64,000 nucleotides of DNA from GCA-020345945 sp964596985 (GTDB lineage: Archaea > Thermoproteota > Bathyarchaeia > RBG-16-48-13 > GCA-020345945), in contig CAZQWG010000002.1 of assembly GCA_964596985.1 (NCBI GenBank), positions 248,001-312,000 on the forward strand, in the 5' to 3' direction. Positions 17,378-26,569 of the stretch are shown here, piece after piece (positions within the stretch are counted from its first letter, which is position 1; the number at the start of each line of letters is the position of its first letter). The notes beneath the pieces were generated by a model. The model did no database searches. It was not told the DNA's origin and was given only the letters and a program-made list of their open reading frames with translations. The position numbers and the translations under genes are program-made.

Positions 17378-18958
17378 CTATGAGGAGAAGGGGTGACCTA
17401 GTCCTCTGTAAAGAAGTCTTCGATCTGTGAACTCCTTCGGGTCGAAGATATGTCTACAATCGACTATGCCACCCGGAAGAGCCATCCTAGCAAGTAGGGT
17501 GCTCGGTTTCAAAGACTTGTACTCCGAATGGTCTGTCGCGATGACGACACATGACGATCTAGAGACCACTTCTCCAAGCTCTCTTGACAGTATTAAATCA
17601 GGGAGTTCGCGCTTCAAATCATCGAAGCTCACCAATGGGTCTTGGGCCCACACCTCAGCACTCAGATCCAATAGCTTCCGGGCTATAGGAATCGCAGCGC
17701 TATTCCTTAGATCACCGCTGTCACCTTTGAAGCTGAGACCGAGTAGTCCAATCTTCGAATCCTTGATCTCGACACCAAGCCTATCAAAGACTTCCATTAC
17801 TAACTCTACTGCGTGATTCGGCATCGTCTCGTTGACTCTACGGGCGGTTTCGATTAGATTTGCAGTATAATTGTTCTTGCGTGCCTCGTTCGCTAGGAAG
17901 TAGGGGTCCTTTGGGAGACAGTAGCCGCCGACAAGTCCTGGGGTAAGCAGATGCGTTTTCGGGTCGGTGTTGGCGGCTCTCACGGCTTCTAAGACATCTA
18001 CGCCGATCTTCTCGCATATTATTGCGAGCTCGTTGGAGAGTGCTATGTTCGTGTCCCGATAGGTGTTCTCGAAGAGTTTGGCAGTCTCGGATATAGAGGG
18101 GCTGTCGACCATATGTACCGGAGCTGGGAAGACGCTGAAAAGAGAGGCTGCCGCCTGGGCGCTTCTCTCATCAACTCCCCCTACGATCCTCGGTATCGTC
18201 TTGAACTCGTAGAGGGCGAAGCCTTCCTTTATACGCTCAGGCATGTGTGCCAACCCGAAGTCCTGACCGCATTTCAGATTCGACTCCTCTTCGAGGATAT
18301 GCTTGACATCTCTCTCCGTTGTACCGGGAGGTACGGTACTCTTCACGATTACTAGGTCTCCTGCCTCTAATCCTTGTCCTATCGTCTTGCTTGCAGCGAG
18401 GATCGCCGATTTGTCAGGGGTATTACCATCTCGAAGTGGGGTGCCTACAGTCACGAGTATAACGTCTGACCGTGTGACGGCTGAAGCCGTGTCCGTCGTA
18501 GCTTTGAGGTTGCCGCTGACCACGATCTTCTCAAGCATAGATTGGAGTGACACTTTCTTGCTCATTAGTGATCCGTGGATCTTGGAGAGCCTCGATGTCA
18601 ATCGTACTCCATACTCGTCAAGAGTAACGATCCTACCGCAAGAGGGACAAAAGACTTCCTTCTCGTAGTTGAAGAGTTGAACGCCGCAGTCTGGACAGGT
18701 GTTCCTGAGGGTTCTTGCACCCTCCTCGACTAACCAGGAAATGTCGTGTTCGACGATTCGTGATCTTCCCGAGTTCACCAGGTCAACGAGTTCCCGATCT
18801 ATGTCGCAACCCAACACCTTTGCACCTTCAAGTGCAAAAAGTGTTGCAAGCGGGAGACCGACATATCCAAGCCCTACGACAGCTATCGCCACCTTTCCTT
18901 CATGAACCAATTCTACGGTTTCTTCCCGTGAAATTCCCAGGATCTTTGCCAACATCAT
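17378..18958 (-). CDS. Nucleotide-sugar 6-dehydrogenase (UDP-Glc/UDP-ManNAc DH family) with an inserted zinc ribbon
   Basis: A 526-residue protein oxidising C6 of an NDP-sugar to a uronic acid with NAD+. It has the Rossmann loop VVGLGYVGLPLA, the mobile STVPPGTTE, the signature HMPERIKEGFAL and the catalytic Cys347 in GGYCLPKDPYFL. The C-terminal domain (GLSFKGDSGDLRNS) is complete. Unusually, an insert of about 60 residues between the NAD domain and the TTDTA strand carries CPDC (C88, C91) and CPSC (C104, C107), a zinc ribbon. The family is normally 410-440 residues. Of the two adjacent ATGs (18958, 18955) the first is used; a TTG at 18979 is less likely. It converges on the GT2 and lies downstream of the GPT-like enzyme. 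Confidence 0.88.
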   Translation of the reverse strand: MMLAKILGISREETVELVHEGKVAIAVVGLGYVGLPLATLFALEGAKVLGCDIDRELVDLVNSGRSRIVEHDISWLVEEGARTLRNTCPDCGVQLFNYEKEVFCPSCGRIVTLDEYGVRLTSRLSKIHGSLMSKKVSLQSMLEKIVVSGNLKATTDTASAVTRSDVILVTVGTPLRDGNTPDKSAILAASKTIGQGLEAGDLVIVKSTVPPGTTERDVKHILEEESNLKCGQDFGLAHMPERIKEGFALYEFKTIPRIVGGVDERSAQAAASLFSVFPAPVHMVDSPSISETAKLFENTYRDTNIALSNELAIICEKIGVDVLEAVRAANTDPKTHLLTPGLVGGYCLPKDPYFLANEARKNNYTANLIETARRVNETMPNHAVELVMEVFDRLGVEIKDSKIGLLGLSFKGDSGDLRNSAAIPIARKLLDLSAEVWAQDPLVSFDDLKRELPDLILSRELGEVVSRSSCVVIATDHSEYKSLKPSTLLARMALPGGIVDCRHIFDPKEFTDRRLLYRGLGHPFSS

Positions 18959-19173
18959 TCCCTGCCGAACAGACTTCAATGTCTTCTATGCGGAACCTTT
19001 GAAGCATATTAAAGATAAGGATGCCTGAACCCTACCGTGTTCTCTTGGAAGCATACCGCGGGTAGCTTAGGTGGGTCTGTTTCAGTTACCGTTTAGGCTG
19101 ACTTAGCAGGCACCCAGTATTGTGAGATCGAGTAACTAAGAATCAATGTTTGAGTGTAAGGTATTCGTCTTTG

Positions 19174-20202
19174 TTATTGCTTGAAGATGAAATAATACAG
19201 ACTTAGATACGCCGTCACGATACTAAGAAGACCTACCACTGCTTCGATTAGCCAGAAGCGAACTACGATCTCTTTCTCCGTTTTTTTGCCAATTCTCATT
19301 ATGAGGTGTGTCAAGGACTCTACTCTCTTTGGGTTGGAGGGGGATAAGGTCCCGTCTGGATTGAGGACTCCAAAACTCTCACCTTGGAATAAGGTGTAGG
19401 TCTTCACGAAGAACTCTGCGATGTAAGGGAGCAAGGCGATGACTCCTATCATCTCCATGTCTCCAAGAACGACGGCTGCAGCTATCACTGCCCCAATCAA
19501 GTATGTACCTGAGTTCCCTGGGAAGATTCGAGAGGGATAAACATTGTAGGGGAGGAATGCGAGCAGGGCTCCCAGCATGGGAGCAAGAATCAACATACAG
19601 ATCCACTTCTTGGCAATCCACGCCGAGATAATGAGGCTGAAAACCGCGATCGATCCCATGCCCACCTCAAGCCCATTTAAACCTGCCAACATATTTGTCA
19701 GATTGGATGCTGTAACAACCCCTATTGGAACTATTACTAGGGGATATAGTACGCCCAGCGAGACCCGTCCCACGAGTGGAATTAGTATTGTACGGTCGGT
19801 ATTCACTGCCACCATCAGAGGTAAGGAAGCGATGATTGGCAGGATAACCCTTGTTCTTTGACTGAGGTCCAATATGTCGTCTATCATTCCTATCATACAG
19901 ATCAGTAGGATGCTGGAAGCGGATGCTGAAATCGGTGCAAGGAGATCGTTGAATATTGCTAGCAGAAAGAGCATGCCAATGAAGTAACCGCTAGCTATGA
20001 TTACCCCTCCCATCGTTGGGATTCTCGGTCTATCTTCCTTGTGGAAGTCGATACCAGTAATGTTGCGGATACGTAGACGCTTGATCATCCTCGGGGTCGT
20101 GAGATAGGTTCCTAGGAAGGCGATGACTGCTGATAACCCTAAGATCGAAAAGAAAAGATTCAATGGAATTGACTCCGAACCTATGGTAGGATTACTGAAC
20201 AT
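19174..20202 (-). CDS. UDP-GlcNAc(-like):polyprenyl-phosphate sugar-1-phosphate transferase (GPT/AglH-like, MraY superfamily)
   Basis: A 342-residue integral membrane enzyme with about 10 helices that should transfer a HexNAc-1-phosphate to dolichyl/polyprenyl phosphate and so start the lipid-linked chain. It shows RPRIPTMGG (58-66), the Mg-binding GMIDDILDL (D108-D109), NMLAGLNGLEVG (170-181), close to NILAGINGLE of eukaryotic GPT, and YPSRIFPGNSGTYLIG. In the last motif the usual catalytic aspartate is Asn230 (codon AAC). The start is ATG. Together with the flippase it defines the two ends of lipid-linked assembly in this window. AglH in other archaea has the same role. Confidence 0.87.
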   Translation of the reverse strand: MFSNPTIGSESIPLNLFFSILGLSAVIAFLGTYLTTPRMIKRLRIRNITGIDFHKEDRPRIPTMGGVIIASGYFIGMLFLLAIFNDLLAPISASASSILLICMIGMIDDILDLSQRTRVILPIIASLPLMVAVNTDRTILIPLVGRVSLGVLYPLVIVPIGVVTASNLTNMLAGLNGLEVGMGSIAVFSLIISAWIAKKWICMLILAPMLGALLAFLPYNVYPSRIFPGNSGTYLIGAVIAAAVVLGDMEMIGVIALLPYIAEFFVKTYTLFQGESFGVLNPDGTLSPSNPKRVESLTHLIMRIGKKTEKEIVVRFWLIEAVVGLLSIVTAYLSLYYFIFKQ

Positions 20203-20326
20203 GCCTTTTTCGTCCGATCTTAGGCGATTCGTAGAGTAAACTCCACGATAAGTAGATAAGATTAACGAGTAACTACAGCGGTCTGTAATAATAACGAGGT
20301 GCTAGTATCATTCTCCGTTCTTTAGA

Positions 20327-21247
20327 ATGGTTTCAGAAAGATATGAAATCGAGGATGTAGTTATGTCTGGGAGAAAGGCGCGGTCTCTGAAGGAGCATGT
20401 GGAGATCTACGAGAGAGTGTACAACGCGGTCTACAAGCAGCATCCCCGTCTTCGCGACCATGCATTGACCGTATACTACAACGTTCCCGTGGATGTCAGG
20501 AGAGTCCAGTTAAAGGTAAGACGCCGTTTCTTCGACGAGACCTACCGGCGTATATTCCAGGGTAGATGCGAATCTATGGTTCTAGACTGTGGGTGCGGTG
20601 AAGGACTCGTCATCCAGAGGATTAGTGAGGTCTGCTCATCACCCCCAGAATTTTTCGGCAACGACATCTCCCAAACCCTACTCAAGCAGGCATCTCACCG
20701 TCTGAAGGAAAGACGCTTTCACCCTGTTCAATCTCCTGCGGAGAAACTTCCCTTTCCTGATGACCAATTCGATATCGTGTTATCAAGCCATTCGATAGAG
20801 CACACACATAATCTGGGGCTCGCGATGAACGAGATGGCACGGGTTCTAAAGGCAGGTGGAATCCTAGTTCTGATCGCGCCAAGAGAAGAATGGAGAGACC
20901 CTGTTTGGGGATTCCCCCTCATCTGGCCCTTCGTCAAACTTGGCATGAAGGCACTCGGATCGCAGAGAGAGGCGATCAAGAAAAGTTATGACCAAATCTA
21001 CATGGACGGGATCGATCGCTCGTTGAAACCGCCTGATCGAGCAATGAGCGAGTCCGATCTAAACCTCGCTCTAAAGCAAACAGGGTTGAGGATACTCAGC
21101 AGGAGTATCGTTTCCGCGGATTTTGACTGGATACTGTACTATAGGCTGAATAGAAACCTACTCCCAGTCCTACATCTGATTGCGAGATGTTTGAATCGTA
21201 TTCCTGGATATTGGATGCATGAGTACGTTTACATCGCAAAAAAGTAG
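20327..21247 (+). CDS. Class I SAM-dependent methyltransferase (type 11)
   Basis: A 306-residue protein. A basic N-terminal region of about 80 residues (KEHVEIYERVYNAVYKQHP) precedes motif I VLDCGCGEG (85-93). Then come the acidic FFGNDIS, SPAEKLPFPDDQFDIVLSSH and SIEHTHNLGLAMNEMARVLK. The C-terminus is long and ends near YWMHEYVYIAKK. ATG at 20327 is used, and ATG at 20363 is an alternative. It faces the GPT-like gene across a 124-base divergent promoter region. It probably methylates a glycan or carrier; the acceptor is unknown. Confidence 0.85.
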   Translation: MVSERYEIEDVVMSGRKARSLKEHVEIYERVYNAVYKQHPRLRDHALTVYYNVPVDVRRVQLKVRRRFFDETYRRIFQGRCESMVLDCGCGEGLVIQRISEVCSSPPEFFGNDISQTLLKQASHRLKERRFHPVQSPAEKLPFPDDQFDIVLSSHSIEHTHNLGLAMNEMARVLKAGGILVLIAPREEWRDPVWGFPLIWPFVKLGMKALGSQREAIKKSYDQIYMDGIDRSLKPPDRAMSESDLNLALKQTGLRILSRSIVSADFDWILYYRLNRNLLPVLHLIARCLNRIPGYWMHEYVYIAKK

Positions 21248-21251
21248 CTCG

Positions 21252-22268
21252 CTAGATGGTTACCTCTTTTCTCTTTTCCGCGGATTCGTAAGCAGCCAAA
21301 GTCACTGCTACTGCGGCTCGTCCATCAAGGGCTGATACCGAGGGATCGCTGCCACTATTAATGCAGTTCAGGAAGTGGAGGACTTCCCTACTATACATGG
21401 TGCCCGTTTCTTTGACTTCCATCTTGATCAATCCTTCTTTGAATGCGATGCCACGGTACTTGTGAAGGGATATCCTCCCTCCTCTTGAGAGCACGTTCTC
21501 AGGGAAACTAGCGAAGACTACGCCTTTGGACCCGTAGAGCTCCACTTTCACCACAGGCCAAGGGGAGGTCCAAGAGGCGTTCAAGACGCCTATGGCCCCA
21601 TTGGAAAACCTCAGAAGGAGAGACGCTGCGTCGTCAACGTCAGTCTCGGGGCTTCTTGTTGAGGTTTTCGCTGAGACCTCTGTTATCTCGTCTACAATCC
21701 ATCTAAGTAGGTCGATTGCGTGTGACCCAGAATCGAATAGTGCACCACCACCGAGTTCTCTTTGCTGGTAGAAGTCTGTGACTGCCGGCCACTTCTTAGG
21801 CCCGGGAACACAGAAGCTGCACTCCACCTGGATAAGCTCTCCAAGCTCGCCTTGGGAAACCATTCCCTTGACTTTCTGGAAAAGGTTTGTAAATCTAAGG
21901 TTGTATCCTACCATGAACTTCGAGTCTGCTACAGATTCTACGATCTTGTCGGCTTCTTCTAGGGTTAGACACATCGGCTTTTCGCAGAAGACGTTCAGGT
22001 CATGTTCAAGGGCGTAGAGCGAAGCCGCGGCATGGTACTTTGTAGGGGTGCAGACGAACAGAGTGTCAATACCGGCCTTGTCGATCATTTTGCGGTGGTC
22101 GGCGTAATGTTGAGGAATCTCGAATCTGTTGGCGACCTCTTCTACCCTCCTCTTATCCTTGTCGGCAACAGCCACAACCTCTGCTCCCGGAGCCTTCTTC
22201 AGATTTGGAATGTGGTGGAGAGTTGAGATCGCTCCACACCCGACAACGCCAAGTCGCACCCGAACCAT
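21252..22268 (-). CDS. Gfo/Idh/MocA-family NAD(P)-dependent sugar oxidoreductase
   Basis: A 338-residue two-domain oxidoreductase. The Rossmann motif GVVGCGAIS is at residues 7-15, the acidic NAD-ribose strand end is VADKDKRR, and the catalytic lysine of EKP is K97 (NVFCEKPMCLTLEEA). In the C-terminal domain FDSGSHAIDLLRW supplies the conserved His/Asp. ATG at 22268 has a GAGGGG-type SD. These enzymes oxidise or reduce a ring hydroxyl of nucleotide or free sugars. Its 3' end converges, four bases apart, on the methyltransferase. The substrate cannot be assigned; modified-sugar synthesis is the likely role. Confidence 0.86.
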   Translation of the reverse strand: MVRVRLGVVGCGAISTLHHIPNLKKAPGAEVVAVADKDKRRVEEVANRFEIPQHYADHRKMIDKAGIDTLFVCTPTKYHAAASLYALEHDLNVFCEKPMCLTLEEADKIVESVADSKFMVGYNLRFTNLFQKVKGMVSQGELGELIQVECSFCVPGPKKWPAVTDFYQQRELGGGALFDSGSHAIDLLRWIVDEITEVSAKTSTRSPETDVDDAASLLLRFSNGAIGVLNASWTSPWPVVKVELYGSKGVVFASFPENVLSRGGRISLHKYRGIAFKEGLIKMEVKETGTMYSREVLHFLNCINSGSDPSVSALDGRAAVAVTLAAYESAEKRKEVTI

Positions 22269-22402
22269 AGGATACCCCTCGTACAGCGGAATATCTTAAC
22301 GTTGGAATCTGTGCACCTAAAAAGAATACGTCAATAGAACGTCGTGTTGCCTACAGTATCGGTCAACGTTTAAAGATATGAACCGGCTCTCCTTAGGGGA
22401 GG

Positions 22403-23476
22403 TTGAGACGTATCGTGTCACTCCTCTTGAGGAATAAGAGGTCTCCTGTCGTATCTGTCGTGAGGGCAAAAGGGGCTAAGATCCCCCTTGAAGTAGGGAG
22501 GGCGATAGATCTGCTGGGAGGGTATCGTGTTCAAGACGAGGAACACATTCTGGTCAAACCGAACCTCTGTGACTTGATCTCCTGCCAGGCTGGGGCAACG
22601 ACAGACCCAGCAGTGGTTGCTGGTCTCATCGATTATTTGAGGAGGGATGCGAAACCGAGGATCTCCATTGTCGAGTCGAATCACTGGGTAGCTGACGCTG
22701 AAACGGAGTTCGAGTGCCTCGGTTATTACGAGCTTGCCGAGCAAAAAGAGGTGGAGACTATGAACCTCAGTAGGCTCCCTCGAAGAAGGGTGAAGATGCC
22801 TTTCCCATCATTCTATGATGAGATCTCGATACCGGAGATCTTCTTTGAGGCAGATGGATTTGTCTCGGTTGCGAAACTCAAGACCCACTACTTCGAGGGG
22901 ATAAGCGGGGTTCTAAAGAACCAGTTCGGCTGCCTGCCTCAACGAAATAAGGCTACATACCATCCCTTCCTACCGGATATTCTCGCTGCCTTGAACCTGA
23001 TACTCCGACCGGATCTGTCCATCGTCGACGGGATAGTCGCTATGGAAGGATTGGGACCAACAGGAGGAGACACGAAGGGGCTCGGCATAATATTGGCAGG
23101 TTATGATCCGGTGGCGGTAGACTCTGTAGTTGCGCAGATCGCGGGGCTCTCTCCCTCAAAAGTGCCTCACCTGCTGAAATCTCGAAACATAGGAGTCGGT
23201 GACTTCGCAGCTGACTCCGAAATTGTCGGGGACGGTTGGAGCGATTTTCGTGGCGCGTTGGATTTCATCGGTCCGATTCCATTTCAACTGTCGAGGCTTG
23301 GGCTCAACACAAAGAGGATGCAGAGAATACTCTCAAAGAGGTTGGACGAGTTGGGTGATCATCTGATGCTCGTCGGGTCAGCGTTGAGTTCAGAATCGAT
23401 CGGGGTCCGGGATATCTTGTCCTTCGGGTGGGGACGGATCGTAAGAGAACTGAAGAAGTCCACAGGAAGCCTTTGA
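22403..23476 (+). CDS. DUF362 family protein
   Basis: A 357-residue member of DUF362. Signatures are ILVKPNLCDL (near 49), KLKTHYFEGISGVLKNQFG (near 158-176) and GYDPVAVDSVVAQIAGL (near 233). No CxxCxxC ferredoxin module, often fused to this family, is present. TTG at 22403 is taken as start; a GTG at 22415 has better spacing to the GGGGAGG at 22397-22403. The biochemical function of the family is not established. It stands upstream of two GT4s on the same strand (next start 64 bases on), which suggests a part in glycan or lipid assembly, but nothing in the sequence proves it. Confidence 0.82.
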   Translation: MRRIVSLLLRNKRSPVVSVVRAKGAKIPLEVGRAIDLLGGYRVQDEEHILVKPNLCDLISCQAGATTDPAVVAGLIDYLRRDAKPRISIVESNHWVADAETEFECLGYYELAEQKEVETMNLSRLPRRRVKMPFPSFYDEISIPEIFFEADGFVSVAKLKTHYFEGISGVLKNQFGCLPQRNKATYHPFLPDILAALNLILRPDLSIVDGIVAMEGLGPTGGDTKGLGIILAGYDPVAVDSVVAQIAGLSPSKVPHLLKSRNIGVGDFAADSEIVGDGWSDFRGALDFIGPIPFQLSRLGLNTKRMQRILSKRLDELGDHLMLVGSALSSESIGVRDILSFGWGRIVRELKKSTGSL

Positions 23477-23539
23477 TAAGAAAGATGTAACCCCCAATCA
23501 TCATACGTGCATCCCGTTGAAGAAGAGGTTCTGTAGGAG

Positions 23540-24727
23540 ATGGGACTCGACATCTGTTTCATAACGGGACAATTCTATCCGTCATTCGGCGGTGTTGGGG
23601 TGCACACCTACGAACTTGCGAAGGCAATCGCTGATCAAGGTAATGAGCTCAGAGTTATTACGCCGCTCATCGGCTCGCAGAAAGAGCGAGAAGAGGTCCA
23701 AGGTATAGATGTCCTGAGGTTGAAGCCCTCAAGTATACCGCCAAGCACAATCCTGTACTACCGTAAGGCTGCCAGGGAAGCGGAGCGAGAGAACATGGAC
23801 CGAGGTTTCGACGTCGTTCACGGTCAATGGCTCGGTTGTCTCTTTACGAAAAGAGAGAGTTTTCTGAACTCGGTTCTAATCCAAACCCTGCATGGAACTT
23901 GGATGGGTGAGAAGGGGGGATTGGAGAGAACTCAACTGAGGTTGAGTGGGGATGCATGGATATACCGGTATTTCTGGCCTATATTCGCGTACGCAGAGAA
24001 GCGTGCCTGCGAGAACGCCCACAGAATCATCGCGGTGAGTAGGCAGAACCAAGCCGAGGCGATCGAGTACTATGGGCTTGATGCTGATCGGATGTCGGTT
24101 ATTCCGAACGGTGTGGACGTGAACCGTTTCAACCCAAACGTGGACGGCGGAGAGGTTCGGCTAAGACTTAGGCTCAAAGATAGGCAAGTCATCCTCTTCG
24201 TAGGGGGTCTTAGAGATCGGAAGGGGCTCCCCTACCTGATACAGGCGATGAAGCGCATAAGGAAAGAAGTCCCCAACACGGTTCTTGTAATATGTGGTGA
24301 AGGCAGCCAAAGGGAGAGTCTGCAGAGAATGAGCCGTGAACTAGGGATCTCGGAACATGTAATCTTCACTGGAGAGGTGTCGTACAAAGATCTCCCCAAA
24401 TATTATGCTGCTTGCGATGTATTCGTTCTCCCCTCTAACTACGAGGCGCAGGGAATAGTCCTTCTTGAGGCGATGTCATCGCAACGAGCCGTAGTGGCAA
24501 CCCGTGTGGGTGGAATCCCCGAGACGGTCGGGGCTGATGCAGGTTTGTTAGTCCCTCCCAGGGATCCCTCAGAACTGGCCAGAGCGATATTGAAATTGCT
24601 GAAGGACTCTGAACTTAGACAGAGACTGGGTGATTCGGGGAGAAGAAGGGCGTTGAACTTCGACTGGAGACTCGTCGCCACCAAGACCCTCGAACTCTAC
24701 GAGCAATGCATGAAGATGGCTGAGTGA
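23540..24727 (+). CDS. Glycosyltransferase family 4
   Basis: A 395-residue GT4. The N-terminus ICFITGQFYPSFGGVGVHTY begins a few residues after the ATG, with TAGGAG directly upstream. Donor-domain motifs are ILFVGGLRDRKGLPYLIQAM, CGEGSQRESLQRM and the catalytic E-x7-E loop of NYEAQGIVLLEAMSSQR, then RVGGIPETV. The protein is complete and soluble. It is followed 12 bases later by another GT4, so the two are probably co-transcribed. Donor and acceptor are unknown. Confidence 0.9.
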   Translation: MGLDICFITGQFYPSFGGVGVHTYELAKAIADQGNELRVITPLIGSQKEREEVQGIDVLRLKPSSIPPSTILYYRKAAREAERENMDRGFDVVHGQWLGCLFTKRESFLNSVLIQTLHGTWMGEKGGLERTQLRLSGDAWIYRYFWPIFAYAEKRACENAHRIIAVSRQNQAEAIEYYGLDADRMSVIPNGVDVNRFNPNVDGGEVRLRLRLKDRQVILFVGGLRDRKGLPYLIQAMKRIRKEVPNTVLVICGEGSQRESLQRMSRELGISEHVIFTGEVSYKDLPKYYAACDVFVLPSNYEAQGIVLLEAMSSQRAVVATRVGGIPETVGADAGLLVPPRDPSELARAILKLLKDSELRQRLGDSGRRRALNFDWRLVATKTLELYEQCMKMAE

Positions 24728-24739
24728 TTCTCTTTGAAT

Positions 24740-25849
24740 ATGGCAGTCTTTATGGATACCTCGCTTGAGGAGATGTTGAGGAACGGTCAACTGCCCAGGC
24801 TCATATTCTATTTGGAATCCTATTCGGCTCAGTTCGAGAAAGTCTACGTCGTCACCCACGACAAGAAGAATATGCAGAGGTGTCTCCCCGATGGGTGTTT
24901 CCACCTATACACTGGCAATCTGCCTGCAGGAAGACTCATTCACCCGTTCCTCGCTCCTCTCCTCTTCAGAAGAGAGCTAGGGGAATCCCATATCTACAGG
25001 GTTCTGGGTCTCTTCCTGCAGTCCATGATTCCTAGCATGATCGCCTCACTTCTCTACACGAAGCCGGTTGTGGCAACCTACCAGTACAGGTATTCGGAGT
25101 TTGCGAAGACCGAGGGTAAGTCCCCCCTCATTACTCTGCTGACAAGATTGAAGGAGAAGGTTGGGCTGCTCCTCGCGACGAGAGTCATCGTCACAACCAA
25201 AGACTTGGAAGAGCATGTCAGGAGTGAGGTCCCTGAGAAGGAGATCTGGCTGATCCCAAATGGGGTAATCCTCGACTTCTTCTCTGAGACAAGGAAGAGA
25301 AGACCTAGGAAAGGGTCGAATAGGAATATCCTCTTCGTCGGAAGGTTGACAAAACAGAAGAACCTCTTCTCCCTGCTCGAGGCGATTCAGAGCATGGATA
25401 GACTTACCCTTACTATAGTCGGTGAAGGCCCTCTCCACAAGGAGCTTATAGACTATTCTAAAGAGCTGGGGTTAGATGTGAGATTCGAAGGCTACGTCTC
25501 CCATGATCGGCTGAGAGAGTACTACTATGATGCTGATGTTTTCGTGATCCCATCCTTGATCGAGGGACACCCCAAGGTGCTTCTGGAGGCCATGGCCTGC
25601 CGTCTACCGGTTGTCGGAACAAACGTTGAGGGAACGAATGAGATTATCACCCACGAGTATAATGGTCTACTCTGTGATACGAATCCGGAAAGTATCGGGA
25701 ACGCGGTGAAACGGCTTCTTGAAGACCGAGAATATGCGGAGAAGCTGGGAGAAAACGCTCGGGATCTCATCGCGCAAGAGTACGACCTGACCTCGCTCCT
25801 TGCAAGAGAGACAAATCTAATGATGGATCTCGCCCTCCGAGACAAATAG
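24740..25849 (+). CDS. Glycosyltransferase family 4
   Basis: A 369-residue GT4 from the ATG at 24740 (a TTG two codons earlier is possible). The N-terminal domain is less typical (MAVFMDTSLEEMLRNGQLPR) and shows a hydrophobic stretch near residue 100 (MIPSMIASLLYTKPVVATY). The donor domain is clear: ILFVGRLTKQKNLFSLLEAI, IVGEGPLHKEL and the E-x7-E loop of LIEGHPKVLLEAMACRL. It is 12 bases behind the previous GT4, so they form a unit. Specificity is unknown. Confidence 0.87.
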   Translation: MAVFMDTSLEEMLRNGQLPRLIFYLESYSAQFEKVYVVTHDKKNMQRCLPDGCFHLYTGNLPAGRLIHPFLAPLLFRRELGESHIYRVLGLFLQSMIPSMIASLLYTKPVVATYQYRYSEFAKTEGKSPLITLLTRLKEKVGLLLATRVIVTTKDLEEHVRSEVPEKEIWLIPNGVILDFFSETRKRRPRKGSNRNILFVGRLTKQKNLFSLLEAIQSMDRLTLTIVGEGPLHKELIDYSKELGLDVRFEGYVSHDRLREYYYDADVFVIPSLIEGHPKVLLEAMACRLPVVGTNVEGTNEIITHEYNGLLCDTNPESIGNAVKRLLEDREYAEKLGENARDLIAQEYDLTSLLARETNLMMDLALRDK

Positions 25850-25886
25850 GCGAGTGTAACGGGCCTCTTTCAGAGACGGTCAATAC

Positions 25887-26507
25887 CTATTTCCTACAGA
25901 CGGCAAGGTACCCCGATGTCCACCCTGTATCCGGGATAAACGCATCGAAGAATGAGATCACGTGAGCTATAAGCCAAACGCACAGCTTCAGTGGCAACGG
26001 CAGTCTATAGGTCTCAGCTTCTATGTGAACCATTAGACCTAGCAGTGTGAAGGCTCTTCCCTGCGGGAGAACAACCAATACTTGAAAATCTTGGAGTAGT
26101 GCCCTTAGCCCATCCTCGGTGAATCGGTGAAAGTCTTTCGGGTCTCTATGGAGAGGGTATAAAAATGGGACGGTCACGATCAGTATTCCCCTTGTGGATA
26201 AGATTCTATGGATCTCGGAGACGACCTCCTCCGGTTTCAGAACGTGTTCCAACAGCTCGGTGCAGAGTACGCTAGAGAAGCTTGAATCCCTGAAGGGGAG
26301 ACGGCTGGCTTCTGCCAAGGTCTTCACGCCAGGAAAGGGACGTATATCCACAGGCAACCTTCTACCCATTAGGGGGGCGTAGGGGCTTTCAGCGGAACCC
26401 AGGTCCAAGACGGTTCCCTTGAACCGTTTTGACGTTTCCTCTATCTGTCTGTCAAGGATGACTCTGCGAGGGGTTTTGCAGACAGAAAACCTCAAGACGG
26501 GCACCAT
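25887..26507 (-). CDS. Class I SAM-dependent methyltransferase
   Basis: A 206-residue protein. Motif I is VLDLGSAESPYAPLM (33-47), where the usual GxGxG is GSAES, a form seen in type 11 methyltransferases of surface-glycan loci. It continues with EASRLPFRDSSFSSVLCTEL and LEHVLKPEEVVSEIHRIL, and the C-terminus has a hydrophobic stretch (LPLKLCVWLIAHVISFF) suggesting membrane contact. ATG at 26507 is used. The gene is divergent from the GT4 to its right and convergent with the GT4 to its left. Acceptor unknown. Confidence 0.83.
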   Translation of the reverse strand: MVPVLRFSVCKTPRRVILDRQIEETSKRFKGTVLDLGSAESPYAPLMGRRLPVDIRPFPGVKTLAEASRLPFRDSSFSSVLCTELLEHVLKPEEVVSEIHRILSTRGILIVTVPFLYPLHRDPKDFHRFTEDGLRALLQDFQVLVVLPQGRAFTLLGLMVHIEAETYRLPLPLKLCVWLIAHVISFFDAFIPDTGWTSGYLAVCRK

Positions 26508-26569
26508 AAAGAAGGTTAATAGCTTGAGCCCTCGGTATCTGACTTCGATCTTATAAACTGGTGTACACG

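Noticed and set aside
17355..17390. Inverted repeat TTCTCCT / AGGAGAA between convergent genes
   Set aside because: Only seven pairs with a loop of about 19 bases, and one arm lies next to the stop codon; too weak for a terminator call.
19051..19080. tRNA-like string (GGTAGCTTAGGTGGGT) between the dehydrogenase and the GPT-like gene
   Set aside because: It resembles a D-arm, but no matching acceptor stem, anticodon stem or GTTCGAATC T-loop follows.
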